NCBI GenBank assembly: GCA_027026255.1
Contig: JALVOT010000018.1
Span: forward strand, 62,001 to 126,000
DNA length: 64,000 bases
Origin: Caldifarciminota bacterium
Lineage (GTDB): Bacteria; Hydrothermota; Tepidihabitantia; SM23-42
Direction: 5' to 3'
Shown: positions 7,674-17,352 of the stretch, one piece after another
How the letters are laid out: each line of letters opens with the position of its first letter
Numbering within the stretch: the first letter of the stretch is position 1
Notes under the pieces: generated by a model
What the model was told of the DNA's origin: nothing
Seen by the model: only the letters and a program-made list of their open reading frames with translations
Database searches by the model: none
Made by a program: the position numbers and the translations under genes

Positions 7674-10600
7674 TTATTTCAACACCGCAAATTTCTTAAA
7701 CTTCACTTCAGTCTTATGCTCACCCTTTGCCTGTACCCGCACGATATAAACACCATTGGATTGTTTGGAAAAGTCAAATTTGATTTCATTATATTCATTT
7801 ACTGTCGGCTCAGGCATCTGTACCGACCCGATACGATGGCCGGTGATATCAAGGATATCAACCCGGATGCTTGCTGCCTGATTCAAAAAGAATCGCACCC
7901 ATCCGTAATTTTCGACCGGTGAAGGATAAATATAAAAAGAACCGATTAAACCCCGGGCCGATTTAATCTCACCCAGTTCACCCTGATAATATCCCCAATT
8001 CTTCGGCGAATTCATATAACCACTCCAGGCAACCCTATCACCAGGAAAATCCCAGACATACAGCCTTCCGGAATTACTGCCGCAGGCAAGTTCCAGATCA
8101 CCGTCTTGGTCCAGGTCAAAGACCACGCCTCCTGAAGAAAATCCCCCTTCACCGAAAAGTGGTGAATATGGAGATTCCCCCTTCCTGTCGTGGATCAACC
8201 TTAACTGACCGAAACCGAGTGAATCTGAAGCATCAAGGCCGATGATAATATCCTGTCTATTATCATCATCAAGGTCTGCCACGAGAAGCGGCGGCAGGAT
8301 AAAATCGTCGGTGTATAACGGGAAATTATTTTCGGTTGTGCCATTACGATTACACACATAGAGTGTTTTACTGCTATTAGGCATCACCATCTCAAGGTAG
8401 CCGTCTCCGTCAATATCAGCAAGCGCTGGCGTGAAATAAAATGTAGTATCAATCAGAATATCAAACTTCTCTTCCAGAGAATCCTCACCATAGATATAGA
8501 TTGTGCCGTAGCCATTCACAATCACCGCCTCAGGTCTTCCATCACGGTCGATATCCCCCACCACCGGTGAGGAATAACTAATCATATTATGTGCTGATTC
8601 ATCAAACTCCCGGACTATTGAATCCTTATCAACAATCCAGAAGCGGCCATCCGAGCCCAGAACCCCTATCTCCTTTTTATCCGGGTTAAAGACACAGGGG
8701 GTTGAGTATATCTCACTACCCAGGTGCACAGGGAAATTATTAATATTCGTTCCATTATCATCCAGTATATAAAGCTTACGGTCCCCGGCACCAAATATAA
8801 TCTCTGACTTACCATCAGCGTCGATGTCAAAAATCAACGGCGCACCGAGGATTAAATTTTCTGCAGTAAAGGGAAAACCGGGTAAAGGAGTCAGGGTCTT
8901 TCCATCAAGACAGATAAGTTTAAAACCAGCACCAAAAACAACATCATCGGCACCATCACCATTTATATCGCCCACTGCAGGGTATGTTGTAATCGTATCG
9001 GTTCTATACCTGCCGTATAAAGAACCATCGCTCTTATAGGCGAAGACAAAACCGTATCTGTTTTCGGCGATAATCTCTAATGTATCATTCCCATCAAGGT
9101 CACCATAACTCACCCCATAGACGGGCCGACCGTGCTGGGTAACAACTGGAAAACCAGATTGATAGATATCAAAACTTAAAGAAAATTTCATTATTGTATC
9201 AAGGTCTGAATTCACTTCAATATCGACCAGGGATTTACCGTAATAAGAATCAGAATTGGGATTGGTAAATGGTCCAAAATGGTGATTTGCCTTACCCGAA
9301 TCATCACGCCAGAACGGGTCATATTTAGAACCGTAGTATTCCAGGGAATCACCATACCACCAGGCATCAAAATGCTGTATCCCATCCGCCTCCTCGAGAT
9401 CAACCCCCTTATGTTTTGGGTTAATCTGAACGGTGTTTGTCATCCAGTTGGCATTCAAAACATTATCATCAATATGCCAGATAAGCAGACCGCTGCCGGG
9501 TAAAAAGAAATCGTATTCTCCATCATCCACTGATACAGGAACCCCATCCTCAAGGTCCACAATAATCGTATCCTTATGTCTAATATCCTGCTGGCGATTT
9601 TCAATCAAAAAGAATTCAGTATTTGAAATCGGAATTTTTATCATTGTCTGATTTGCAACCTGATATTGTGTAGTGTCAATTTCTGAAGCCCGAACCGATA
9701 AGAGCGATTCAGGATGATTTACTACCAATGGATTGACCCAGCCCATAGCATATCTTGACCAGGCACCGAGGTTTGCCGGTATCGAACCTTCGGGTGCACC
9801 CACCGATGGATTACCAACCCAGGCACCGGTACACATCAAATCCCATGCCCCGACCCCATTTGACCAGCCCGTAACATCATAAAGGTCAGGCAGACCGAGT
9901 ATATGGCCGAATTCATGAACCGCAGTACCCAGGGAACTGACCATATATTTTCCAACCCTTGCCATTTCTGAATTTATACTCACCGGATAATCAATCGTAT
10001 CAGTTCCAGCATTAGCAATGAGATACGGCACACCCAGATAATATTCTAAGGCACCGGGTGGAATTGTTGCCGAGGGGATATCACAAAAATGATAAAAATT
10101 TATCCCCGTCTGCAAGAGTGCCCCGGCATGAAAGATGACCATTGCATCATAATCGGAAAAATCTATTGTCTCATCCTGATCCGCCGCAGCAATCGCATCG
10201 GCGAGGATTCTCACCAACCCCATCTCCATTCCATAGGTATTATAATAGAGAAAACCGGTTGCCGGGTCATAATGGTCATAACCACTATAATAACGCATAT
10301 TATGCGGCAGCTGATAACTTTCTGTAGGACGGTCTGGCTTTACTATATAGTTTACAACACATTTTCCAAAAGAATTCGATTTATAGAAGTTACTCAGAAA
10401 CTGCATCTGATGGAAAAAATAACTCTTGGTATGGGGCGGGTCATAGAATAAACCGCTATCCGGAGTGTTGAACCCCTTCAAATCCATCTTTCCATTACCG
10501 GTCGTCAGGGAATCTGTATCCTCAACAAATTCCACCTTAAGAACAAGCACATTCAAAACCTGCCTGCCCTTTTTTGATTTAATAGGGTCAAAATCCCTGA

Positions 10601-10799
10601 AAAGTCTTAGCGGGGCGAATTTATGAACCGGTATCGTCTGAATACCGTTTCTACCTTTCAGTTTAATTGTAACATTATTCTTCGGAAATGAATATCCCTG
10701 ACCTGTACCGGGCTGCCGTGTCAGGATAACCTTATGGCCCGCACACAGACCAAAGAATAAAAGAAAACCGATGATTCCTCTTAATTTAATTTTCTTCAT
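7674..10799 (-). CDS. Secreted M6-family metalloprotease with FG-GAP/VCBS repeats and T9SS sorting domain
   Basis: A 1,041-residue secreted protease. A signal peptide (MKKIKLRGIIGFLLFFGLC) is followed by an M6/immune-inhibitor-A-like peptidase domain with the zinc motif HEFGH at residues 295-299, extended as HxxGLPDLYD. Next come several FG-GAP/VCBS-type repeats with calcium-loop cores such as DINGDGADD, DIDRDGRPE and DLDQDGDLE. The last ~90 residues (FYIYPSPVENYG... VDILDITGHRI... KFKKFAVLK) are a T9SS-type sorting domain. I chose ATG 10799 over an upstream GTG at 10838 because that GTG lies upstream of a TTGACT-N16-TAAGAT promoter ending seven bases before 10799. The mRNA is probably nearly leaderless. 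The protein is likely a surface or secreted enzyme for protein scavenging. Confidence 0.88.
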   Translation of the reverse strand: MKKIKLRGIIGFLLFFGLCAGHKVILTRQPGTGQGYSFPKNNVTIKLKGRNGIQTIPVHKFAPLRLFRDFDPIKSKKGRQVLNVLVLKVEFVEDTDSLTTGNGKMDLKGFNTPDSGLFYDPPHTKSYFFHQMQFLSNFYKSNSFGKCVVNYIVKPDRPTESYQLPHNMRYYSGYDHYDPATGFLYYNTYGMEMGLVRILADAIAAADQDETIDFSDYDAMVIFHAGALLQTGINFYHFCDIPSATIPPGALEYYLGVPYLIANAGTDTIDYPVSINSEMARVGKYMVSSLGTAVHEFGHILGLPDLYDVTGWSNGVGAWDLMCTGAWVGNPSVGAPEGSIPANLGAWSRYAMGWVNPLVVNHPESLLSVRASEIDTTQYQVANQTMIKIPISNTEFFLIENRQQDIRHKDTIIVDLEDGVPVSVDDGEYDFFLPGSGLLIWHIDDNVLNANWMTNTVQINPKHKGVDLEEADGIQHFDAWWYGDSLEYYGSKYDPFWRDDSGKANHHFGPFTNPNSDSYYGKSLVDIEVNSDLDTIMKFSLSFDIYQSGFPVVTQHGRPVYGVSYGDLDGNDTLEIIAENRYGFVFAYKSDGSLYGRYRTDTITTYPAVGDINGDGADDVVFGAGFKLICLDGKTLTPLPGFPFTAENLILGAPLIFDIDADGKSEIIFGAGDRKLYILDDNGTNINNFPVHLGSEIYSTPCVFNPDKKEIGVLGSDGRFWIVDKDSIVREFDESAHNMISYSSPVVGDIDRDGRPEAVIVNGYGTIYIYGEDSLEEKFDILIDTTFYFTPALADIDGDGYLEMVMPNSSKTLYVCNRNGTTENNFPLYTDDFILPPLLVADLDDDNRQDIIIGLDASDSLGFGQLRLIHDRKGESPYSPLFGEGGFSSGGVVFDLDQDGDLELACGSNSGRLYVWDFPGDRVAWSGYMNSPKNWGYYQGELGEIKSARGLIGSFYIYPSPVENYGWVRFFLNQAASIRVDILDITGHRIGSVQMPEPTVNEYNEIKFDFSKQSNGVYIVRVQAKGEHKTEVKFKKFAVLK

Positions 10800-10806
10800 A
10801 ATTATT

Positions 10807-10834
10807 ATCTTATCTAAAAAAGTGACAAAGTCAA
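10807..10834 (-). promoter_or_regulatory. Promoter of the M6 protease gene
   Basis: Read on the minus strand: TTGACT (10834-10829), 16-bp spacer, TAAGAT (10812-10807). Only seven bases separate it from the ATG at 10799, so the transcript would have almost no leader. Confidence 0.5.
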
Positions 10835-10868
10835 CCACATTAAAATTCGGTGCAATAGTTTATCAATT

Positions 10869-11186
10869 TTACAATTTTACAAAGGGCAGAATCCTTTGAA
10901 AAAGCTTATCACCGATTCCCTTCACATTTTTCAACTCTTCGATTTTCTTAAACGGACCGTTTTTCTCACGATAATCGACAATCCGCCGGGCCAAAGCAGG
11001 TCCAACCCCGGGCAGATACTCCAATTCATCAACCCCGGCCGAGTTTATCGAAATCGGCTCAATCCCTTCTTCAATAATGAGTCTGTAATCCTTTTTTAAG
11101 CGCTCCCTTTTTACATAATTAACAACATTAATAATAACAAGTATTATGATAATCGTGCCGACAATATATAATTCCTTCTTTTTCAT
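10869..11186 (-). CDS. comEA: ComEA-like helix-hairpin-helix DNA-binding protein
   Basis: A 105-residue membrane-anchored protein: a Lys-rich start, one transmembrane segment (YIVGTIIIILVIINVV), a short linker, then a ComEA-type double helix-hairpin-helix domain with I-N-S-A-G, LPGVGPALARRIVDYR and VKGIGDKLFQRI. ComEA holds incoming DNA at the outer face of the membrane in natural transformation. Short proteins like this are also common as stand-alone HhH proteins, and no comEC is seen here. It starts five bases after the M28 gene ends, in the same operon as sprA and dxs. Confidence 0.8.
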   Translation of the reverse strand: MKKKELYIVGTIIIILVIINVVNYVKRERLKKDYRLIIEEGIEPISINSAGVDELEYLPGVGPALARRIVDYREKNGPFKKIEELKNVKGIGDKLFQRILPFVKL

Positions 11187-11191
11187 CGGAT

Positions 11192-11989
11192 TCAGTAATT
11201 GTTGCGATAAATCAAACTCAGCAAGAACTTTTTCATTATATCAAGACTCTCCTTACTACATTTATCAATTGTATCTTCCTCTTGATCCCAGTATGGATAA
11301 TCAAAATCAATTACATCAAATGCCCGTAAGCCGTATTTAATAAGGGAGATATGATCATCCTTAATAAAATATTTTATTTGTAAAGAAAAAACATCAGGCG
11401 CAATCTCCTTACCGATACGCCAGATTGAATCAACCAGCTGGGGGAAGAATTTCGCAGAATTACCTTCCTTGTAAATCTTAAGTTCACGGTCTCCCACCAT
11501 ATCTATTACAACAACAAAAAGATAATTATCAACACACCGGGAGGCGAAATGTTCAGAACCATATAGTGCCGCACCATCAACATCTTCACCATCAAAGAAC
11601 AGAAGGTCAACACCGAAATCCGATGGCACCCTGCTTAAGGTATCAGCCAATGCCAGAAGCAGGGCGACACTCGAACCACCATCATTTGCCCCGGGACAGT
11701 TCGGGTCGGAATCCCAGTGTCCGGCAATTGCAATCTTTTCCTTACCGGGAAATCTTTTATAGATATTATAATACCCGACATCGTCGACCGTAAATGAATC
11801 AATCTCAGGGTTTTGTAGATTCCTTATAATAAAATCCCTCGCCTGTAAATGGCTCTTTGTTCCGGGCACCCGCTCCCCGATTTTACAGAATTCCTTAAGA
11901 TATTCATAAGGTCCCTTAGCCTGGACCGGCGAAAAAATCAAAAACCCCAAAACCAGAATTGCCTCTTTTAGAAACTTATATTTACCCAT
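11192..11989 (-). CDS. M28-family glutaminyl-peptide cyclotransferase-like protein
   Basis: A 265-residue exported protein (signal peptide ending near SPVQA). It has the M28 zinc fold with glutaminyl-cyclase-like motifs: AGHWDSD, GANDGGSS, FFDGED followed by ALYGSEHFA, VVVIDMVGD, and DDHISLI. Glutaminyl cyclases make N-terminal pyroglutamate, which is common on mature T9SS cargo. The gene overlaps the end of sprA, the T9SS translocon, by 22 bases, which supports that role (inference). Odd point: the usual W-H at the last zinc ligand reads Y-W-D here (Asp235, codon GAT at 11287-11285, one base from CAT), and the FDGEE motif reads FDGED. An M28 aminopeptidase is the alternative. Confidence 0.75.
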   Translation of the reverse strand: MGKYKFLKEAILVLGFLIFSPVQAKGPYEYLKEFCKIGERVPGTKSHLQARDFIIRNLQNPEIDSFTVDDVGYYNIYKRFPGKEKIAIAGHWDSDPNCPGANDGGSSVALLLALADTLSRVPSDFGVDLLFFDGEDVDGAALYGSEHFASRCVDNYLFVVVIDMVGDRELKIYKEGNSAKFFPQLVDSIWRIGKEIAPDVFSLQIKYFIKDDHISLIKYGLRAFDVIDFDYPYWDQEEDTIDKCSKESLDIMKKFLLSLIYRNNY

Positions 11990-14900
11990 ATATTAAGCCC
12001 AACCCGCCGGGTATCCTGGTTTGATACTTTCTCCTTATTTTGAGAGTAGTCAAAATTCGCCCCGCCGGTAATACTGGATGAAAAATTATAGGAGAGTCCA
12101 AGATTGGAACTCATAATACTGGAATCATAGAGCGGTTTATTCAAATCACCGGAAAAATTTGTATTCTCATTATAACTCACATTGAGGTTTATCGAGAGGT
12201 TTGAAGAAAATTTTACACCATTTAAAAACGGCAGGTGCACACCCTTGGGTGCGCTGAATGTGTAGGCAAGACTCGCTGAACCGCCGCGATTCAATGATTT
12301 TGATGTAACAACCATGGTGCCTGAATAGCCATTGGTCACGGTCTCTGAATAATTTACATTTATTGTGCTTGATAGTCCATTCACCCAATTTGTCTGCCAG
12401 CCCAGCACTGGAGAAAAATTTACGGTTCGGGCATCCGAGGTGAGAATTGTGCTATCCTGAATAATCTCATACCGCTTTTCAAAAATCTGATTAAAACCCG
12501 AATTTACCGATGATGTCCTGCTGTACTTTTTCAAGAAAGGAAGAATTTCAAGTCGGGAAATAGTAATACTCGAATTGGGATAGGAAGTGCTTTTAGTCTG
12601 TATGGTGACCCCGCCGTAATTTAATGACTGATTTACCTGACCGCTATATCCACCCTGTAAGATGAAAAATTTATAATTCACCCCGGAATTGATACTATAC
12701 ATATCTGTAATACTACGACCGGGAAGGCTTGTCGGGTCTATATCTGAAGGTGGAATTGTATCGACAATACCAAATTGATATTTCCATTCAGGACGCTTCT
12801 TGGCATTAAGGTAATTAGAACTGCGCTGCCGTGAGAGTGAAATGGTCGGATTCTGAATATATTGAACAAGCTCTTCAATCTGTTTTGCAATCCAGGCCGG
12901 TGAGCCCGGCACCTGCAGGGAATCCTTCTTCTCATCCCTCAACGCCGTGAAAAAAGTAACAATCCTCCGCATATCCACCTGACCATCAACACCATATCCT
13001 CCGGTATTTGAAAAATTACGGAGGTCTCGATTCTGTCTTATCTCAAATCGATAATCTTCGTTGTATGAAGAATTAAAAGTGAATCGCGGCGAGATAATCT
13101 TCAAACCGGGTGAAAAAGTAGTATTGAATGTCTGATTTCTCCCCACCTCCTCACCAAAATACCGTTTTTCTGAAACCGAATCCCGGGTCTGGTTGAAGTT
13201 ATAACTGGAATTCAAGATTTTTACAGGTTGATACTGTAATGAAAATGTCGGGTTGAGTGTCCGCCGATACTGGGAAGCGTATGATGAAAGCTTGAATGCC
13301 GAATCCGGGCTTGAACGATAATATGAACGCAGGAAGTTATCGGTATATAATGCCGAAAACGATATATTATTGGGCAGCAATGTAACAAGCTGATTTAATA
13401 TCTTAAATGAAAGTTTCGGATTTAAGGTATAGGTGGCACGATAATTTTTCACCCTTGAGGTATCACAATTCTGAACCGATTTCAAATAGGTGGTGGAGCG
13501 GTCATGGTCGAATGAGAGTCTATCCAGGGTTTGCTTCAACAACCAATTTTTCGAACCGGTTTTTGACATATGAATTGTGTATGATTTCGTTATACTTGTT
13601 GACTTCTCTCTTTCCTGTTCAGATGGGGTAAGTTCAAGGTCATTGGATAAATAGGAAAATCTCGGGTGCTGAACAGAATTACGATAACTAAAACCAAAGG
13701 GAATACTGAATCCCCAGGCTTCCGGAATAAATTTGTTGAGTGCGATATTTGAAGAAACCGAATAATTCTGTCCGGCACTGCTTATCGGCATACCTTTCGA
13801 TTCACTCAGACGCTTGAAACGACCATTGGATTGATCATAATTGAATGAAACAGTGGCAAAATCAGCCATATTTAAAGATGCACTGCCCCGCAAAATAGTT
13901 CCGACTTCGGTATGGGGTGAGACAAGTTTTACATCCTCAAACCAGATTGTATCAGTAAGTGGCGTCGTATATTGATTGGTTATTCTCAATTCAAAAAATT
14001 GGTTTACCGAAAGCGAGGGATTGCCAACCACCGTATATATCGAGTCCCTCAGTGTATCCCGGCCCTTACTCATTTTTTTCAGATCGGTAAAACGCTTCAA
14101 GGAAACCTTGAATATACGGTAGTCATTCAATCCAATAATACCGCTATTATATTCCGTGGAGTATTCATAATAATTCAAGGAATCGGTACCCAGCCGAATT
14201 GCAATCCGGGGATTTGTATGGTGGACATTCAGATAATAGGTGAGTGTATCATAGGCACGATAATCCTCATTCTCATCGGTGCGCCGATGCATTACACAGG
14301 TATGCCCCTCTTTAATATTCTCCAGACGAAGCTCCATCCCGCCTTCACTCTTTATCTCGCCGGTTAAGGGGTCGCGCTCGATTGGATAGGGAGATTTAAA
14401 ATAGGTATGGGTCTTTGTATTTACCGGTGTAATCGTAAATATCTCTGTTGAATCGATGGTCAGTGTATCTCCAACAATACCATAATTTTTCCATCTGCTT
14501 CCGGTGGCACTCAATTTATAAATAAGCAGGGTCTCGGTCTCGGTAAAATTGTCAAACCAGACCCGGACATATTTGATATTGTGCCAGTCGGGCTGACCAT
14601 AGACATTATCCAGGATGAGGGAATCTTTGATGGGTATTCGGAACATCTTCCAGCCCGGTTTTAGACCGGCATCTTCAATCAAATATTTTGTTGAATCAAG
14701 GTCTACAGAATAACTGTAGTATATATTATCATCGTTCAAAAGCCCGTTATGGTCAATATCCTCGGTATCCCAGAGACCGTTCTTTTCGGTTCCATTAATC
14801 CTTCCGCTATAGTCAGATTCTTTATAATCATCATTGCCATCGTCACCAGCCTTCTTTTCACTGTCATCACCATATACACGGTCAAGTCCGGTATCCTCAA

Positions 14901-17352
14901 GTTCCTGATTCCAGCTTCCATTACGATCACCATCCTCATCATCCAGCAATCCCAGCCCCACAATATTACCCTGCCAGTCGCGCCGCAGTTGGTCCTCCTT
15001 CAACTCCTGGGCAAGGTCAAAATGCACCCTGCCTCCATTACCTTTTATGATAATCTCTAAGTTTTCACAATCCTCAAGATTTTCTCCATAGATATACTGG
15101 GTAAGCCCGCCATAAGAAAGGGTATCATCCGGCTGGAAGATAACTTCAAGCACATCAACGATTTCACCCGGGTCCTGTGGATCTTCATATATGTCACCGG
15201 CCTGAAGCCGATCAGACCTCTGGGGATTGAACCAGATAATCCGTTTGTGCACGAAATCTACTGTATCCTTACCCACGGGCATCGCACAAAGAACCCAGTT
15301 TGTCCGATTAATCGATATATCGGTCGACACAATAGTTGAAGATTCAAGGTCATCAAGATAGACCTCACCCCGGGAATTGAGCCGGGAAAATGAATATGCA
15401 CCTTCAAAATTCACATTGAGTCTTGATTCGGCATCGGTTTCAAGTAAAGGAAACCAATCAATAAATTTTGTTACAAAGGGGAGAGCCGCGGGCCAGCCAA
15501 AGTCGAATTCCCAGACCGAACGGTTAAACGGCTCCTCATCCAGTCGGGTATGTTCCACCGGATAAGATTCGGTGCGATAGAAGAAAGATGAGCCGAGTGT
15601 TGCATTACCAAAAGTCTTTACACTACCACGCATTCCAACCAGGGATTTCCGGGACAAAGAAATGAATGGTGTATACTCGGCATGAATCTTGACCCGTGCG
15701 GTTGGAGGAATCGGCTTCTTAAACTCTAACTTACCCTCATCATAATTTACATGATAATCCTTCTCCTCCTCCTGCTCGACCCCGTCGATATAAACCTTTA
15801 AATCAACAACATCCTGAGGAATATCATAGACTGGTTTCGCCTCAATGGTCTTTTTATAGATAAAATATTTTCCATGTCCGATCATATGATCCGGATTCTT
15901 ATAAATCTCATAATCCTTATCACTCAACTTATCCGATATAAAGGGTTGCGCATCAGGAAAGATTAGAAGACCACGGCCTGGAAAATAGACCCGGTTTTCA
16001 TCAAGCATTCCATCTTTATCCTGGTCCAGACCGAGCAGTTCAACAAATGGAACATCATCCTGCACATCAACCGGATTTCCTGATGTCACATAATAAATTC
16101 TTAAAGAATCAAGGCGTGAATCCGGCTTTACAACCTGGTAATAATTTCTTAATTCATAGTTCCAGGTATAGGAAAGTGTATCAGGATTCTTCGGGCAGAT
16201 CAATTTTAATATTATCGTATCACTATCGGCCTGGGCATACTTACCGACGGTAACCGTATCACCGTTTGGCAGAATCTTTTGATAGATTACACCCATCACT
16301 TCCTGATTGGACTGAAGGCTCTGTTTCAAATCAATAATATTTGCATGCGGAATAAAATAATAATCATCATTCAGTCTTTTTAAGGTAAAATATCCGATTT
16401 CGGTTCTTGCTGTATCATCCGGTATATTATCGTCGTTGGTATCAATCTGGGCGATACCATAGTATGTTATACCCTGATTATTATTTTGATAATTATTATC
16501 ATCCACATAAATTTGTAATGACTGTTGAATGATTGAATCATTCGTCCCCAGCCAGAAAAAGCGCCTCTTTTCGTACTCCTCATCCCAGATTGTATCACAC
16601 GTTGCCTGGGTAGAACCTTCATAATCCCATTCCTGATGCTGGGTCTGTTCATTCGAAGCAATTGCCACAAGGTCCAGTGGACCGAGTTTTGCAGTGGATT
16701 TTATACCGAATAGGCCCTTATGAGAAGGTATATCACCGGTATAGGACGTAGCCGGAATTGAAAGCTGGGTATCACCACCCTGAATCTCCTGAATAACCTC
16801 ATCCTCCCTACCCTTATAGGTTATCGTAACCTTATTTTCACTCTCATTTACCCGTTCCGAATTGTGGTCGATATAAACTTTTATTCGGTCCCCAACCTGT
16901 CCATCAAGATTAATCGCCATCTCCTGCTTCATCTCAAGTTCAGGTAATAGGGACATCCCGGCCTGACCCGGGAGATTGGGCATAAAGGCTTTACTGCCGC
17001 CCAGGGTGACCTTGACATAACCACCCACATCAAGCTTTCCGGTCTCACCCATAAATTCACTGAACTTCCCCTTGGGCAGAGGAATTTCAAAGGTGCCGAA
17101 GAGCCCCTTACTCGCATACCCGCCCTGCTGAATCACCTTTTTCTTCAATTCAGCAAGCAATAGACTCCGGTTATGAGCCGCAAGCCCGGAATTCAGATAA
17201 TCAGAAAGGCCCTTAATACTATCGATGGCGATAATCTCTCCCTGGAAGACCCGGGCATAGATTAAAAACTTTGCATCGTTATCGATATATACACGGGTCT
17301 CATAAGGAAAAACAAACTGCGAAAAGATAAAAAAAGTGACGAATAGATTCAT
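11968..17352 (-). CDS. sprA: T9SS outer-membrane translocon SprA/Sov-like
   Basis: A 1,794-residue outer-membrane protein, shorter than the ~2,400 residues of flavobacterial SprA. It has a signal peptide, an N-terminal region with GKLDVGGYVKVTLGG and V-Y-I-D-H-N-S motifs, a repeated N-terminal-domain pattern with E-Y-T-P-F-I-S-L, several Asp-rich segments, and a C-terminal third of alternating strands that ends in VGLNIWVNISF, as outer-membrane barrels do. SprA is the giant barrel through which T9SS cargo leaves the periplasm. The gene overlaps dxs by four bases and is followed by the glutaminyl-cyclase-like gene, so secretion and N-terminal processing may be co-expressed. No PorV/PorK/PorL/PorM/PorN genes are seen here. 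Confidence 0.85.
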   Translation of the reverse strand: MNLFVTFFIFSQFVFPYETRVYIDNDAKFLIYARVFQGEIIAIDSIKGLSDYLNSGLAAHNRSLLLAELKKKVIQQGGYASKGLFGTFEIPLPKGKFSEFMGETGKLDVGGYVKVTLGGSKAFMPNLPGQAGMSLLPELEMKQEMAINLDGQVGDRIKVYIDHNSERVNESENKVTITYKGREDEVIQEIQGGDTQLSIPATSYTGDIPSHKGLFGIKSTAKLGPLDLVAIASNEQTQHQEWDYEGSTQATCDTIWDEEYEKRRFFWLGTNDSIIQQSLQIYVDDNNYQNNNQGITYYGIAQIDTNDDNIPDDTARTEIGYFTLKRLNDDYYFIPHANIIDLKQSLQSNQEVMGVIYQKILPNGDTVTVGKYAQADSDTIILKLICPKNPDTLSYTWNYELRNYYQVVKPDSRLDSLRIYYVTSGNPVDVQDDVPFVELLGLDQDKDGMLDENRVYFPGRGLLIFPDAQPFISDKLSDKDYEIYKNPDHMIGHGKYFIYKKTIEAKPVYDIPQDVVDLKVYIDGVEQEEEKDYHVNYDEGKLEFKKPIPPTARVKIHAEYTPFISLSRKSLVGMRGSVKTFGNATLGSSFFYRTESYPVEHTRLDEEPFNRSVWEFDFGWPAALPFVTKFIDWFPLLETDAESRLNVNFEGAYSFSRLNSRGEVYLDDLESSTIVSTDISINRTNWVLCAMPVGKDTVDFVHKRIIWFNPQRSDRLQAGDIYEDPQDPGEIVDVLEVIFQPDDTLSYGGLTQYIYGENLEDCENLEIIIKGNGGRVHFDLAQELKEDQLRRDWQGNIVGLGLLDDEDGDRNGSWNQELEDTGLDRVYGDDSEKKAGDDGNDDYKESDYSGRINGTEKNGLWDTEDIDHNGLLNDDNIYYSYSVDLDSTKYLIEDAGLKPGWKMFRIPIKDSLILDNVYGQPDWHNIKYVRVWFDNFTETETLLIYKLSATGSRWKNYGIVGDTLTIDSTEIFTITPVNTKTHTYFKSPYPIERDPLTGEIKSEGGMELRLENIKEGHTCVMHRRTDENEDYRAYDTLTYYLNVHHTNPRIAIRLGTDSLNYYEYSTEYNSGIIGLNDYRIFKVSLKRFTDLKKMSKGRDTLRDSIYTVVGNPSLSVNQFFELRITNQYTTPLTDTIWFEDVKLVSPHTEVGTILRGSASLNMADFATVSFNYDQSNGRFKRLSESKGMPISSAGQNYSVSSNIALNKFIPEAWGFSIPFGFSYRNSVQHPRFSYLSNDLELTPSEQEREKSTSITKSYTIHMSKTGSKNWLLKQTLDRLSFDHDRSTTYLKSVQNCDTSRVKNYRATYTLNPKLSFKILNQLVTLLPNNISFSALYTDNFLRSYYRSSPDSAFKLSSYASQYRRTLNPTFSLQYQPVKILNSSYNFNQTRDSVSEKRYFGEEVGRNQTFNTTFSPGLKIISPRFTFNSSYNEDYRFEIRQNRDLRNFSNTGGYGVDGQVDMRRIVTFFTALRDEKKDSLQVPGSPAWIAKQIEELVQYIQNPTISLSRQRSSNYLNAKKRPEWKYQFGIVDTIPPSDIDPTSLPGRSITDMYSINSGVNYKFFILQGGYSGQVNQSLNYGGVTIQTKSTSYPNSSITISRLEILPFLKKYSRTSSVNSGFNQIFEKRYEIIQDSTILTSDARTVNFSPVLGWQTNWVNGLSSTINVNYSETVTNGYSGTMVVTSKSLNRGGSASLAYTFSAPKGVHLPFLNGVKFSSNLSINLNVSYNENTNFSGDLNKPLYDSSIMSSNLGLSYNFSSSITGGANFDYSQNKEKVSNQDTRRVGLNIWVNISF

